Assembly: GCA_934277435.1 (NCBI GenBank)
Contig: CAKQUE010000003.1
Location: 45,780 to 109,779, forward strand
Source: an uncultured Alphaproteobacteria bacterium
GTDB taxonomy: Bacteria > Pseudomonadota > Alphaproteobacteria > RF32 > CAG-239
Direction of reading: 5' to 3'
Length of the DNA stretch: 64,000 bases
The translations under genes were made by a program, and so were the position numbers. This document shows, piece by piece, positions 1-9,551 of the stretch. The stretch's first letter is position 1; the number at the start of each line of letters is the position of its first letter. The notes below the pieces were generated by a model. It was not told the DNA's origin. It saw nothing but the letters and a program-made list of their open reading frames with translations, and searched no databases.

Positions 1-2
1 CA

Positions 3-1124
3 GATGGTGTGCGTGTGGTTTTTGATATGAGTCAAAGTGTGAATTATCGTGTGTTTCTTTTGGATAATCCAAAACGTTTGGTTATAGATTTAGACAATAC
101 CTCTATAAATAAAGTTTTTACCGGAACCAATAATCAATTAATTTCTAAAACTCGTGTCGGCAAGCTCGATGGTAACAACAAGCGTGTGGTTTTAGAACTG
201 GCGCGTCCAATGATTATAAAAAAAGCTTTTATGCTGCAGCCGCAAAGCGGTAAGCCGTGGCGTTTTGTGGTAGATGCCAAGTTGGCAACGGCGCAAGAGT
301 TTAAAGATGGTATCAGCAGCAAAAAAATTGTGACTAATGACACCAAATTTGTTCCGCAAGAAAATAAAGGTCCTGACAGCTGGTTTGGTTTTGGCAGTCA
401 GGATAACAATACTTCGGGTAAAGCTGCAAAGCGCAAACGCGTTATTGTTCTGGACCCTGGTCATGGCGGAAAAGACCCTGGAGCAATAGGCGCTCATGGT
501 AAAACTTTTGAAAAAAACATCACTTTGGCGATGGGAAAAGAATTGCAAGAGATTTTACGCCGTCGCGGATATACCGTATATTTGACACGTAACACCGATA
601 TCTTTATTCCGTTGCGGCAGCGTATTAAAATTGCGCAAAAGTATAAAGCCGATTTATTTATGTCACTGCATGCGGATAGTGCGAAAAACCGCTCGGCAAC
701 CGGTTTGTCAGTATATACTCTTTCGGATAGAGCTTCCGACGCCGAGGCCGCTGCTTTGGCCGAACGTGAAAATAAAGCCGATATCATCGGCGGTGTTGAT
801 TTGGGTAACAATACCAAAGAAGTTAACGATATTTTGATTTCTTTATCGCAAACCGATAGCCGCAATAAATCATCAAAATACGCCACATATTTAGTAAAAG
901 AGATGTCAAAAAGCGTTAAGCTTGTTAAAAATACCCATCGTTTTGCCGGTTTTGCGGTGTTAAAAGCGCCGGATATGCCGTCGGCATTATTGGAAATGGG
1001 CTATCTTTCTAATAAAACAGAAGAGGCAAATTTGAAAACTCGGGCCTATCGCCGAAAATTAGCCAATTCTGCCGCCGCTGCAATTGATAAATATTTTAAC
1101 GATCCTGAAATTGCTTCTAATTAA
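3..1124 (+). CDS. amiC: N-acetylmuramoyl-L-alanine amidase, AMIN plus Amidase_3 (5' partial)
   Basis: This is a periplasmic zinc amidase that cleaves the stem peptide from MurNAc during septum splitting. The reading frame is open to the window edge (Asp-Gly precede the first in-window GTG at 9), so the signal peptide and start lie outside. The first ~90 residues match an AMIN domain (VNYRVFLLDNPKRLVIDL), the localisation module of AmiC-type enzymes. From about residue 143 the Amidase_3 domain has the expected zinc and catalytic residues: His in LDPGHGGKDPGAIG, Glu in FEKNITLA, His in MSLHADS and Glu in ALLEMGYLSN. The PBP1A gene follows 92 bp downstream on the same strand, an arrangement common in alphaproteobacteria. 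AmiC rather than AmiA/B is inferred from the AMIN domain. Confidence 0.93.
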   Translation, partial: DGVRVVFDMSQSVNYRVFLLDNPKRLVIDLDNTSINKVFTGTNNQLISKTRVGKLDGNNKRVVLELARPMIIKKAFMLQPQSGKPWRFVVDAKLATAQEFKDGISSKKIVTNDTKFVPQENKGPDSWFGFGSQDNNTSGKAAKRKRVIVLDPGHGGKDPGAIGAHGKTFEKNITLAMGKELQEILRRRGYTVYLTRNTDIFIPLRQRIKIAQKYKADLFMSLHADSAKNRSATGLSVYTLSDRASDAEAAALAERENKADIIGGVDLGNNTKEVNDILISLSQTDSRNKSSKYATYLVKEMSKSVKLVKNTHRFAGFAVLKAPDMPSALLEMGYLSNKTEEANLKTRAYRRKLANSAAAAIDKYFNDPEIASN

Positions 1125-1216
1125 CATAAACTGCTGTAAACTGTGATATTTTTATTGCATTTTTTTAAGATTGTAATAAATTTTCACTAACTTTTAATTC
1201 GCTTAAGTGAGTGTAA

Positions 1217-3631
1217 ATGCTGAAACTTTTATCATATTTAGCCAGTATGGCTTTGTTTTTTTTGATTATTTTGATAATTGGTCTTACCTATGGGATGACC
1301 AAAATCAATATAACAATTCCGGATTACCGTCAGCTTGAAACCTATGAACCGCCGGTCACAACCCGTTTGTTTGCCGGCGATGGTCAAGTTATGATGGAAT
1401 ACGCTGCCGAAAAGCGTTTGTTTGTGCCGATTGAAAAAATTCCGGATAAGGTGAAACATGCTTTTATCGCTGCAGAAGATAAACATTTTTATACTCACTC
1501 AGGTATTGACTACATCGGTATAGTCCGTGCGGTTTTGGGCAATTTGAAAAAAATCGGCACCGGTCGCCGTCCGGCGGGAGCTTCTACAATTACGCAGCAA
1601 GTGGCAAAAAACTTTTTGCTGAGTTCCGAACTTTCCTATACCCGAAAAATTAAAGAAGCTATTTTGGCGCGCCGTATTGATAAGGCTTTTTCCAAAGATC
1701 ATATTTTAGAGCTGTATCTGAACGAAATTTATTTGGGTAACCGCGCTTATGGCGTAGCTGCCGCGGCAATGAACTATTTTGGCAAGTCGCTTGATGATTT
1801 GACGTTAGATGAAATTGCTTATTTAGCTGCCTTACCGAAAGGGCCAAACAATTATAATCCTAAAACTCGCTATGATGCGGCTGTTGCTCGCCGCAACTGG
1901 GTTATCTCACGTATGGTTGAAGATGGGTACGCTGATGAAAAAGAGGCGGAAGAAGCCAAAAAGCGTCCTTTGAAAGTTGTGGAACGCAAAAGCGGATTTT
2001 TGAAGGATACCGAGTATTATAGCGAAGAGGTACGCCGTACTATCAGTCGCAATTTTGGCGATGAAGCGCTTTATCAGGGCGGTTTAATTGTGCGTACCAC
2101 CATTGATCCGCGTTTGCAGGAAATAGCCACCAAGGCTTTGCGTAAAGGTCTGCTTGAATATGATCGCCGTCATGGTTGGCGCGGGGCGACAACTTCTATA
2201 AAAATTGATGAAAATTATAAAAAAAGCTTGGCAGATGCTAAATTAACCAGTGGTGCAGAGGAAAGCTGGAAAAAAGCCGTCGTGCTCAAAGTTACTAAAG
2301 ATAAGGCTGAAATAGAAACTGCTGACGGCGCGAATGGGGAGATTCCATTGTCGCTGTTGGCTTGGGCTCGTCATACCGAAAAAGGGCAGAATATGGGGCC
2401 GGTTCCGACTTCGGTGGAGCAGGTTCTGCGCAAAGGCGATGTGATTTATGTTGAGAAAACCGCCGGAAAAGATAAAGAAAATTATAATCTACGGCAAATT
2501 CCGGAGATTGAAGGCGGTATGGCGGTTATGGACCCTCACACCGGTAAGGTTTTGGCGCTGGTCGGTGGATTTTCTTTTGCTAAATCGCAATTTAACCGCG
2601 CTACACAGGCTTATCGTCAAACCGGTTCTACTTTTAAGCCGTTTGTTTATTTAACGGCGCTGGAGCTTGGCTATTCGCCGACGGATTTGATTTTGGACGC
2701 TCCGTTTGTTTTGGATCAAGGCGAAGGCTTGCCAAAATGGAAACCGGTTAACTTTTCAAAAAAGTTCTATGGGCTTATGACTTTGCGCCGCGGCGTAGAG
2801 CTATCCAAAAACCTGATGACAGTTCGTTTGGCGCAGGATATAGGTATGGATAAAATCGTAGATATGTCAAAGCGTATTGGTGTAAACGACCATTTGGCGC
2901 CTTATTTGTCATCATCATTGGGTGCTGCCGATACCAGAGTCATCAATATGGTTGCTGCTTACGCCGTGATAGTAAACGGCGGTAAAAAAGTTCCGCCATA
3001 TATGATTGAACGTATTCAAGACCGTAAGGGACGTACTATTTATCGCCACGAGCAAACACCTTGTCCGGATTGCAAAGCAACAAAATGGGCAAATCAGCCG
3101 GTTCCAGATTTTCACGTTGTGCGTGAACAAGTGGTCGATCCATTGTCGGCTTATCAAATGACTTCTATACTTGAAGGTGTGGCAACACGCGGAACTGGCG
3201 CCAGATTGAACGGCTTGCACCGCCATGTTGCCGGCAAAACCGGTACAACAAATGAAACGAAGGACGCTTGGTTTGTGGGCTTTACTCCTGATTTGGTAGC
3301 CGGCGTTTATGTTGGCTATGATGAACCAATAAGTTTGGGACGTAGTGAAACCGGCGCTCATTCGGCGTTACCTATTTTTTATGATTTTATGGCAGAAGCT
3401 TTGAAAAATACGCCGGATACAAATTTCCGCATACCGGAAGGAATCAAATTGGTGCGTGTGAATCCGCAAACTGGTAAACCGTCGTCTCCAAGCGATTCGA
3501 CAGTGATTATTGAGGCTTTGAAACCTGATTTTGAATTTAATAACAAACAGCGCGTTATCGGCGATGATGAGGACAATATCGCAGGTCCGGAAGATGACGA
3601 GAGCACAGTGCAAATGGGAGGCGAATACTAA
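1217..3631 (+). CDS. mrcA: Penicillin-binding protein 1A (bifunctional transglycosylase/transpeptidase)
   Basis: This is a class A PBP of 804 aa that polymerises and crosslinks peptidoglycan. An N-terminal signal anchor (residues ~5-27) precedes the GT51 domain, with the catalytic motif EDKHFYTHSGIDYIGIVRA and the second motif RPAGASTITQQVAKN. An OB-like insert region follows (~residues 315-425). The transpeptidase domain carries the three penicilloyl-transferase motifs: SxxK in TGSTFKPFVY, SxN in ELSKNLMT and KTG in AGKTGTTNETKD. Length and order are normal for alphaproteobacterial PBP1A. The ATG at 1217 is the first in frame, but no strong Shine-Dalgarno is visible. The acidic C-terminal tail is unremarkable. 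Confidence 0.97.
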   Translation: MLKLLSYLASMALFFLIILIIGLTYGMTKINITIPDYRQLETYEPPVTTRLFAGDGQVMMEYAAEKRLFVPIEKIPDKVKHAFIAAEDKHFYTHSGIDYIGIVRAVLGNLKKIGTGRRPAGASTITQQVAKNFLLSSELSYTRKIKEAILARRIDKAFSKDHILELYLNEIYLGNRAYGVAAAAMNYFGKSLDDLTLDEIAYLAALPKGPNNYNPKTRYDAAVARRNWVISRMVEDGYADEKEAEEAKKRPLKVVERKSGFLKDTEYYSEEVRRTISRNFGDEALYQGGLIVRTTIDPRLQEIATKALRKGLLEYDRRHGWRGATTSIKIDENYKKSLADAKLTSGAEESWKKAVVLKVTKDKAEIETADGANGEIPLSLLAWARHTEKGQNMGPVPTSVEQVLRKGDVIYVEKTAGKDKENYNLRQIPEIEGGMAVMDPHTGKVLALVGGFSFAKSQFNRATQAYRQTGSTFKPFVYLTALELGYSPTDLILDAPFVLDQGEGLPKWKPVNFSKKFYGLMTLRRGVELSKNLMTVRLAQDIGMDKIVDMSKRIGVNDHLAPYLSSSLGAADTRVINMVAAYAVIVNGGKKVPPYMIERIQDRKGRTIYRHEQTPCPDCKATKWANQPVPDFHVVREQVVDPLSAYQMTSILEGVATRGTGARLNGLHRHVAGKTGTTNETKDAWFVGFTPDLVAGVYVGYDEPISLGRSETGAHSALPIFYDFMAEALKNTPDTNFRIPEGIKLVRVNPQTGKPSSPSDSTVIIEALKPDFEFNNKQRVIGDDEDNIAGPEDDESTVQMGGEY

Positions 3632-3633
3632 AG

Positions 3634-4750
3634 ATGAAGGCCGAATTTTATAATTTAATCAATGAAATAAAGCAATCGTTAGAATTGCTGAGGAGGTCTC
3701 TTTGACTATGACAATGCTGTGCAGCGCCGCGAGGAGCTGGAAGCTTTGTCTGCCGACCCCAATCTTTGGGATAATCAGGAAAAAGCGCAAAAACTGATGA
3801 GTGAAAAAAACACTCTGGAAGCCTCATTAGATGCTTATGACGGTTATGTGCGCTCACTTGATGATTATGCCGAAATGGTGGAATTTGCCGAAAGTGAAAA
3901 TGATGAAGCCATGCTTGAGGAGTTGCAAACCAATTTAGAGGCATTACAGGCAACGGTCAAGCACGCAGAACTAGAGGCTTTGCTTTCGGGAGAGGCCGAC
4001 GCTAACGACACTTATTTAGAAGTTCATGCCGGCAGTGGCGGAACTGAGGCTATGGATTGGGCGCAAATGCTTTTGCGAATGTATACGCGTTGGGCCGAAA
4101 CTCACCATTATAAAGTTGAATACATTGAAGAAACCGAAGGCGAGGTAGCCGGTTTGAAATCTGCAACCATCAAAATCAGCGGACACAATGCTTATGGCTG
4201 GCTCAAGTCAGAAAGCGGAGTGCATCGTTTGGTGCGTATTTCTCCGTTTGACAGCGCCGCCCGTCGTCACACCAGTTTTGCCTCAATTGGAGTGTATCCG
4301 GTGATTGATGACAATATTCAAATAGAAATAAATGAAGCAGATTGCCGAATTGATACCTACCGTGCTTCCGGAGCAGGCGGTCAGCATATTAATAAAACGG
4401 ATTCGGCGGTGCGTATTACCCATATTCCAACAGGTATTGTCGTTTCTAGCCAAACTCAGCGTTCACAATTTCAAAACCGTGATAACTGTTGGAAAATGCT
4501 GCGGGCGCGCTTATATGAAAGAGAAATGCAAAAGCGTGCCGACAAGGCGCAAGAGGTGCGGGATAATCAAGGCGATAATGGCTGGGGTTTCCAGATTCGC
4601 TCTTATGTTTTGCAACCGTACCGCTTGATAAAAGATTTGCGCACCGACGCAGAAACAGCCGATGTAAAAGGCGTTTTGGATGGTGATATAGATTTGTTTT
4701 TATCGGCCGCGCTGGCGCAAAAAATACAAAATGACAATTCTGCCGTATAG
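3634..4750 (+). CDS. prfB: Peptide chain release factor 2 with programmed +1 frameshift
   Basis: RF2 recognises UGA and UAA stops. The gene is in two frames. Frame 0 starts at ATG 3634, two bases after the PBP1A stop, and runs 23 codons to CTT at 3700-3702 followed by an in-frame TGA at 3703-3705. A +1 shift on CTT-T then reads GAC TAT GAC and continues to 4750, giving 371 aa. The internal Shine-Dalgarno AGGAGG (3691-3696) lies three bases upstream of CTT TGA C, the same geometry as the classic prfB autoregulatory site. The downstream part has the GGQ peptidyl-hydrolysis motif (SGAGGQHINKTDSAVR) and an SPFD tripeptide region typical of RF2. A search without frameshift awareness would start it wrongly at GTG 3719. 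Confidence 0.97.
3691..3706 (+). promoter_or_regulatory. prfB: RF2 programmed frameshift signal
   Basis: AGGAGG, a three-base spacer, then CTT TGA C. In prfB the internal Shine-Dalgarno pairs with 16S rRNA during elongation and slow UGA decoding by scarce RF2 lets the ribosome slip +1, so RF2 controls its own synthesis. The spacing here equals that of the well studied enterobacterial site, and the protein sequence is continuous across the shift. Confidence 0.95.
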
Positions 4751-4771
4751 GTAACATAGTTTGGAAAGAAT

Positions 4772-7700
4772 ATGAAAAAATTATCGCCGCAATTATATTT
4801 TCTTCGCAAAACCATAGATTTTTTTATGGTTGGTATGTTTGTGGTGATGCTTTTATTTTTCTGGACTTTATATAAAGGTCCGATTTCAGTTCCATATTTA
4901 AAGCCGTATATTATTCAGGCGCTAAACTATGATGAGAGCGATTACAGCGTTGGTTTAGGCAAGGTTAACTTGGAGCTGGTGCGTTCAGTTCAACCGCTGC
5001 GCATTACGGCCGAAGATATTAACCTCAAAAAGAAAGACGGCACTTTTGCCATCAGTGCGCCAAAGCTTTATCTGTCGTTCAGCCTGCGCGCTTTGCTAAA
5101 AGGTATTATTGCCCCAAGCGATGTTAGTTTGGATAATCCTACTGTGTATATTTTTGCCGATTACGGGGTGGAAAAAGAACATATCAACGAGGCAAACAAA
5201 AAGAAATTGGCGTTTTATGTCGATAAGTTCAAGGATTTTCTTAACAATTATAATTCTCCCGAAAAAATCTATCCGGAAAGTTATGTTAACAACATCAATA
5301 TTAAAGGCGCTGAAGTGGAATTTCATGAGGTTGATTTGGGGCGCAAATGGATGCTTTCGGATTTAAACTTTGAATTTAGCCGCAATTTGGTGAATTTGGA
5401 GCTTAACGCCGATGCTTTGGTTAACTTAAATGATAAGGTTGCTTCCGTAGGGTTTGAAAGTGAATATCATGCTTCCAGCGATAAGTTGGATTTGGAAGTT
5501 TATTTTTCGGATTTGATTTTATCGGATATTATGAGCAGTTTCGACACCCAGCTGACAGATGAAAAAACGCAATCCGGATTTAGCATTAATGTGCCGGTTA
5601 ATGGCAAAATCAACACAGAAATAGATGTTTCGGATATTTTGCAGCATCCTGAAAATGCCGCCGCCTATTTGAGTGACGCCGTCAAAAAAATCAACTTTGA
5701 ACTGGACGGTGGTCATGGCTATGTGGCTTTTGACAATGACGAAAAGTACAATTATGAAATAGATGAAATGGTGCTTGCAGGAGAGCTTACCGGCGGATTT
5801 GATGAACTGAATATTAAAAACGCCGATTTCAAAATGGGTGGTCAGACGGCGCAAATCAGCTTTGTTGCCAAGGGCTTGGAAAATTATTATCTTGAACATT
5901 CGCTTGAAGGTGTAACCGCTGAATTTACAGCCCAAATAGATGAATTTTCGTTGGAAAACTTATCTCGTTTTTGGCCAAGATACTTAGCCGAACCGGCATG
6001 GCAATGGTGTAAAGACGGTTTGACCGGCGGGCAGGCAAAAAAGGGTAAGTTTGTGTTTAAGTTTGGTTATGATAACCAAGCAAAGTCCTTTGGTCTGCTT
6101 AGTTTAGACGGTGTTGCCGATTTAGAAGACGGAGATTTGCATTATCTGGAAGGTATGCCAGATGTTCATAATGTTTATGGCCGCGCCAAATTTAGTATGC
6201 AGAATATTTCTATTGACGTAGATAAAGGAGTTAGCGACGGCGTTATCATAACCGGCGGCAATGTTAATATTTATGATTTGCACAAAGAAGATAATTTTAT
6301 TTCAATAAATCTTATTGGTAACTCCAGCATCACGGACGCGCTGAATTTAATCAATAATCCGCCGCTGAAAATAGCCGCTGGAATGGGAGTTGATCCCAAA
6401 ACTATTAATGGTAATGTCGATGTGCAATTAAAACTTGATTTTGAGCTGAAACAGGATTTAGACGCCAACGATATTAAGGTTGATGTAAAGGCCGATTTAC
6501 ATGATGTGTCTAACTCAAATTTTGTGCCGGGGCATACAATGTCGGCGCAGAATTTATTACTTTTGGTCAATTCTGATGGCTGGAGTTTGAGCGGTGAAGC
6601 CAACTATGATACTTTGCCGATAAAATTGGCTATTAATGAAAAGTTTGCCGAAAAAAAATATAAGAGCAAATGTAATATTTCCTTCAAACTTGATGATGCT
6701 GCTAAAAAAGCGTTGGGTTTGGATTGGGCTGTGTTGCAAGAGCCTAATATTTCAGGCTATGCTTTGGTTGATGCGGATATAACCGTTCAGCAAAATGATG
6801 AAATTTCTGTAAAAGTTAAAGCGGATTTGAAAAATACTGCGATAGATTTTGCTTATTTGGGTTTTGTTAAGCCTTTGAATCAAGCTTCTAGTGCCAGTGC
6901 CGACGTTGTCTTGATAAAAGATAAAATTAAGTCTATAAAAAATATCAAACTGCAAAAGTCCGGCTTTAATATTGCCGGAGGATTAACTATGTATCCTAAC
7001 GGCAGAGTGAAAACCGTGGACATTAACCAAATCAAAGGTCCAAAAACTTCGGCTCGTGCCAAAGTCAGCCTGAGTGATTCGGAAAATCCATGGCTGAAGG
7101 TTGAAATTTCTGGTTTGAGTTATGATTTATCACCGTTTTTTGAGCAGATTAAAAGTAAGCGCCAAAAGAATAATAATCAGCTTCCTGTGCAGGCAAATGA
7201 TGATGATGGATTTGAAAAGGCGAACAATACCGACATATTTATGACTGTTAACAGCTTGTGGACCAACAATACCACGCCGATTCAAAATTTTGCCGGCAGC
7301 GCCAAAATCCGTAAGGGTATCGGTATGGAAGAGCTGCACATGGTCGGCAACTATGGTATTGATAAATCAATTAAATTGAAGTTGGACTATATTCCAAAAG
7401 GCAATAAAGAACACTATCTTTCTATTGACAGTAACAACGCCGGCAGCACTTTTAAGGTTTTGCGCCTATATGACAATATGGTGGGCGGAACTATGAAAAT
7501 TGAGGCTCGCCGCCAAGCCGATAAAAAGTTTATCGGACATATGCAGGTGCGTGATTTCAGCATTCAAAACGCGCCGGTAGTGGCAAAACTTTTGAGTGTG
7601 GCGTCTTTTACGGGTATGCTGGATTTGCTCAAAGGCGACGGTTTGACCTTTACGCATTTTAACGCACCGTTTGAATATCAATATAAAATATTGACTCTGA

Positions 7701-8008
7701 AACAGGCTAAAGCCGAGGGCAACGTGGTAGGTATCACCACCAACGGCACCTATAACCGCGCTACCGATGATATTAAAATGAACGGTGTGATTGCTCCGGC
7801 TTATAGTATCAACCGTTTTTTGGGCAAAATTCCGGTGGTTGGCAATCTGCTTGCCAGCAAGGACGGTACGATTTTTGCCGCTACTTATAAAATTACCGGC
7901 AACGCCGACGACGCGAAAGTTGATATAAATTCTTTGTCAATGCTCAGCCCTAACTCATTAAAGGAATGGTATGCAAAAAACTTTGGCGATTCAGCAAGCG
8001 GATACTAA
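4772..8008 (+). CDS. AsmA/YhdP-like envelope protein (DUF3971 type)
   Basis: A 1078-aa protein with one N-terminal membrane segment (residues ~13-37, FFMVGMFVVMLLFFWTLY) followed by a long beta-rich region. The N-terminal part, the central DUF3971-like portion (around FWPRYLAEPAWQWCKDGL) and the C-terminal AsmA-like stretch (MKNGVIAPAYSINRFLGKIP-type ending) fit the YhdP/TamB/AsmA superfamily, which is thought to move phospholipids between inner and outer membranes. It starts 21 bp after prfB with a GGAAAGAAT leader and overlaps the next gene by 38 bp, so it is probably in the prfB operon. The family call rests on architecture and the C-terminal block; the transport role is known for relatives only. 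Confidence 0.8.
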   Translation: MKKLSPQLYFLRKTIDFFMVGMFVVMLLFFWTLYKGPISVPYLKPYIIQALNYDESDYSVGLGKVNLELVRSVQPLRITAEDINLKKKDGTFAISAPKLYLSFSLRALLKGIIAPSDVSLDNPTVYIFADYGVEKEHINEANKKKLAFYVDKFKDFLNNYNSPEKIYPESYVNNINIKGAEVEFHEVDLGRKWMLSDLNFEFSRNLVNLELNADALVNLNDKVASVGFESEYHASSDKLDLEVYFSDLILSDIMSSFDTQLTDEKTQSGFSINVPVNGKINTEIDVSDILQHPENAAAYLSDAVKKINFELDGGHGYVAFDNDEKYNYEIDEMVLAGELTGGFDELNIKNADFKMGGQTAQISFVAKGLENYYLEHSLEGVTAEFTAQIDEFSLENLSRFWPRYLAEPAWQWCKDGLTGGQAKKGKFVFKFGYDNQAKSFGLLSLDGVADLEDGDLHYLEGMPDVHNVYGRAKFSMQNISIDVDKGVSDGVIITGGNVNIYDLHKEDNFISINLIGNSSITDALNLINNPPLKIAAGMGVDPKTINGNVDVQLKLDFELKQDLDANDIKVDVKADLHDVSNSNFVPGHTMSAQNLLLLVNSDGWSLSGEANYDTLPIKLAINEKFAEKKYKSKCNISFKLDDAAKKALGLDWAVLQEPNISGYALVDADITVQQNDEISVKVKADLKNTAIDFAYLGFVKPLNQASSASADVVLIKDKIKSIKNIKLQKSGFNIAGGLTMYPNGRVKTVDINQIKGPKTSARAKVSLSDSENPWLKVEISGLSYDLSPFFEQIKSKRQKNNNQLPVQANDDDGFEKANNTDIFMTVNSLWTNNTTPIQNFAGSAKIRKGIGMEELHMVGNYGIDKSIKLKLDYIPKGNKEHYLSIDSNNAGSTFKVLRLYDNMVGGTMKIEARRQADKKFIGHMQVRDFSIQNAPVVAKLLSVASFTGMLDLLKGDGLTFTHFNAPFEYQYKILTLKQAKAEGNVVGITTNGTYNRATDDIKMNGVIAPAYSINRFLGKIPVVGNLLASKDGTIFAATYKITGNADDAKVDINSLSMLSPNSLKEWYAKNFGDSASGY

Positions 8009-8468
8009 AACTAAAATCGGCGTGGACTTTCATGGTGTGATAAATACCAAACCGGATTTTTTTCGAGAATTTTGCCGTGAAGCCTTAAAATTTGGTCTGG
8101 AAGTTTATATTATCAGCGGCGGACCGCGCGAAACAATTTTAGCCTATCTAAATCAATATCAAATTCCCTATACCAAACTTTGGTGTATATTCGATTATTA
8201 TGAGCAGCGCCATCAGGTAGAATTTTATGACGACGGCTCATTTCATGTTGATGATGAATTGTGGAATAAAGCGAAGGCAGAATATTGCAAGGAGCAGAAT
8301 ATTTGTATTCATATTGATGACAGCGTTATTTATGGTAGGGAGTTTGCAACGCCGTATTGTCGCTATGACGAACAATCAAACAGCTGTGTTTTGAACGGGC
8401 AGCAAATTTATTTAGCCAATCCGGCGCAGGCTTTATCGCAAATTTTAGCACTGTGCCGGCAAAAATAA
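7971..8468 (+). CDS. HAD-like hydrolase family protein
   Basis: A 165-aa soluble protein. The N-terminal motif IGVDFHGVINT resembles HAD motif I with His at the second position (DxH rather than DxD), ISGG gives motif II, and CIHIDDSVIYG fits the acidic motif III. It resembles small uncharacterised HAD proteins rather than any named phosphatase, and the non-standard DxH leaves activity uncertain. The start at 7971 is inside the 3' end of the AsmA-like gene (38-bp overlap) and is supported by an AAGGA six to seven bases upstream. Last gene before a hairpin shared with the convergent nagB. Confidence 0.7.
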   Translation: MQKTLAIQQADTKTKIGVDFHGVINTKPDFFREFCREALKFGLEVYIISGGPRETILAYLNQYQIPYTKLWCIFDYYEQRHQVEFYDDGSFHVDDELWNKAKAEYCKEQNICIHIDDSVIYGREFATPYCRYDEQSNSCVLNGQQIYLANPAQALSQILALCRQK

Positions 8469-8473
8469 ACTTT

Positions 8474-8506
8474 AACAAAAAAGCCGACATGTCAGGTCTA
8501 TCGGCT
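8474..8506 (-). terminator. Rho-independent terminator of the nagB operon
   Basis: On the minus strand AGCCGA (8501-8506) pairs with TCGGCT (8482-8487) and is followed by TTTTTTG. It sits between convergent genes; on the plus strand the T-tract is poor, so it mainly serves nagB. Confidence 0.6.
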
Positions 8507-8517
8507 ATTCAAAAATC

Positions 8518-9312
8518 TTAAGAAAAATTATTTTTTTCCAGCTCGGAAAAATACTGCACTGTTTCTTGTGAGAGCAGCTCTGTTGCTGTTTTGTCGCAGC
8601 CGATAATGCCATGCGGATGATGCTGCAGAGCGGTAATCGGCCAAACGTGAGAAACATAGCCCTCAATAGCGTGTTGCACAGCTTGTGCTTTTTTGGCGCC
8701 GGCGGCTAAAATCAAAACTTCTTCCGCCTCCATCATGGTTTCAATACCAATAGTCAGAGCTACGGTCGGGACTTTGCTCACATCGTTACCAAAAAAACGA
8801 GAGTTTGCGCGCAAAGTGCTTGGCGCCAAAAGTTTGGCTCTGGTGCGAGAGTTTAGCGAAGAATACGGCTCGTTTAAAGCTATATGCCCGTCTTCGCCCA
8901 GTCCGCCAATAAATAAATTAACGCCGCCGCAATCTTTTAAGGCTTTTTCATATGATGCGCATTCTTTAGAAAAGTTTGTGGTCAAACCATTCAAAAAATG
9001 CACATGTTCTTTTTTGACGTTTACAAATTTCAAAAATTTATCCCACAAAGCATATTGAAATCCACGCTCATCACCGGCGCCGACGCCAACATATTCGCAG
9101 GTACCGAAAAAGATTACATTTTCAAATGAAACTTTGCCTTCTTTATAGTATTTTGCCAAAACATTAAACATTCCAAGCGGTGTAGAACCGGATGGTAAGC
9201 CCAAAACAAACGGCCTTTTTGGGGTAGGACGGTGTTTGTTTATTCTATAAACGACATAATCTGCCGCCCAAGAAGATAAATCTTCGTATGTAGGTTTTAT
9301 AACAACGCGCAT
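8518..9312 (-). CDS. nagB: Glucosamine-6-phosphate deaminase family protein with Asp72 replaced by Cys
   Basis: A 264-aa NagB homologue that aligns with the E. coli enzyme almost without gaps: GLPSGSTP phosphate loop (residues 38-45), the GGLGEDGHIALNEP segment with Asp141, His143 and Glu148 at the canonical numbers, and SRTRAKLL / ANSRFFGNDVSKVP. NagB converts glucosamine-6-P to fructose-6-P and ammonia. The standard FNMDEYVGL motif reads FGTCEYVGV here, so the general base Asp72 is Cys72. That residue is central to proton transfer in the known mechanism, so the activity may be reduced or altered. Downstream of slyX in a minus-strand run. No nagA or nag regulator is adjacent. Family certain, activity uncertain. 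Confidence 0.9.
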   Translation of the reverse strand: MRVVIKPTYEDLSSWAADYVVYRINKHRPTPKRPFVLGLPSGSTPLGMFNVLAKYYKEGKVSFENVIFFGTCEYVGVGAGDERGFQYALWDKFLKFVNVKKEHVHFLNGLTTNFSKECASYEKALKDCGGVNLFIGGLGEDGHIALNEPYSSLNSRTRAKLLAPSTLRANSRFFGNDVSKVPTVALTIGIETMMEAEEVLILAAGAKKAQAVQHAIEGYVSHVWPITALQHHPHGIIGCDKTATELLSQETVQYFSELEKNNFS

Positions 9313-9324
9313 TTCAGTTCTCCT

Positions 9325-9534
9325 TTAATAGTGCGGCGGAGGTGTTTCTTCGCTCTGTGGTTTGACAATATCCTGCGACAGCATACTTTTCAGCAAAGTA
9401 TTTTGCGCGGTCAATGTATCTATAATTTTACCTTGCTTAACCACCATTTCGCTCAAATCATCAAGCGCTTTTTGTTGGGTGTCAAGCGTCATTTCAATAT
9501 CTATCAAGCGCTGATTTATTTCCAAATCTATCAT
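9325..9534 (-). CDS. slyX: SlyX family protein
   Basis: A 69-aa predicted coiled coil (heptad-like hydrophobics across residues 5-55) ending in PPPHY, the signature end of SlyX proteins. The biochemical role of SlyX is unknown. It lies 12 bp upstream of nagB and just downstream of the MORN-type repeat gene, so it is likely cotranscribed with both. Confidence 0.85.
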   Translation of the reverse strand: MIDLEINQRLIDIEMTLDTQQKALDDLSEMVVKQGKIIDTLTAQNTLLKSMLSQDIVKPQSEETPPPHY

Positions 9535-9551
9535 GTTAAACCTCTAACAAA

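Noticed and set aside
7971..8008. Frameshift at the AsmA-like/HAD junction
   Set aside because: Both proteins are complete, the second start has a good ribosome site, and a 38-bp overlap is ordinary.
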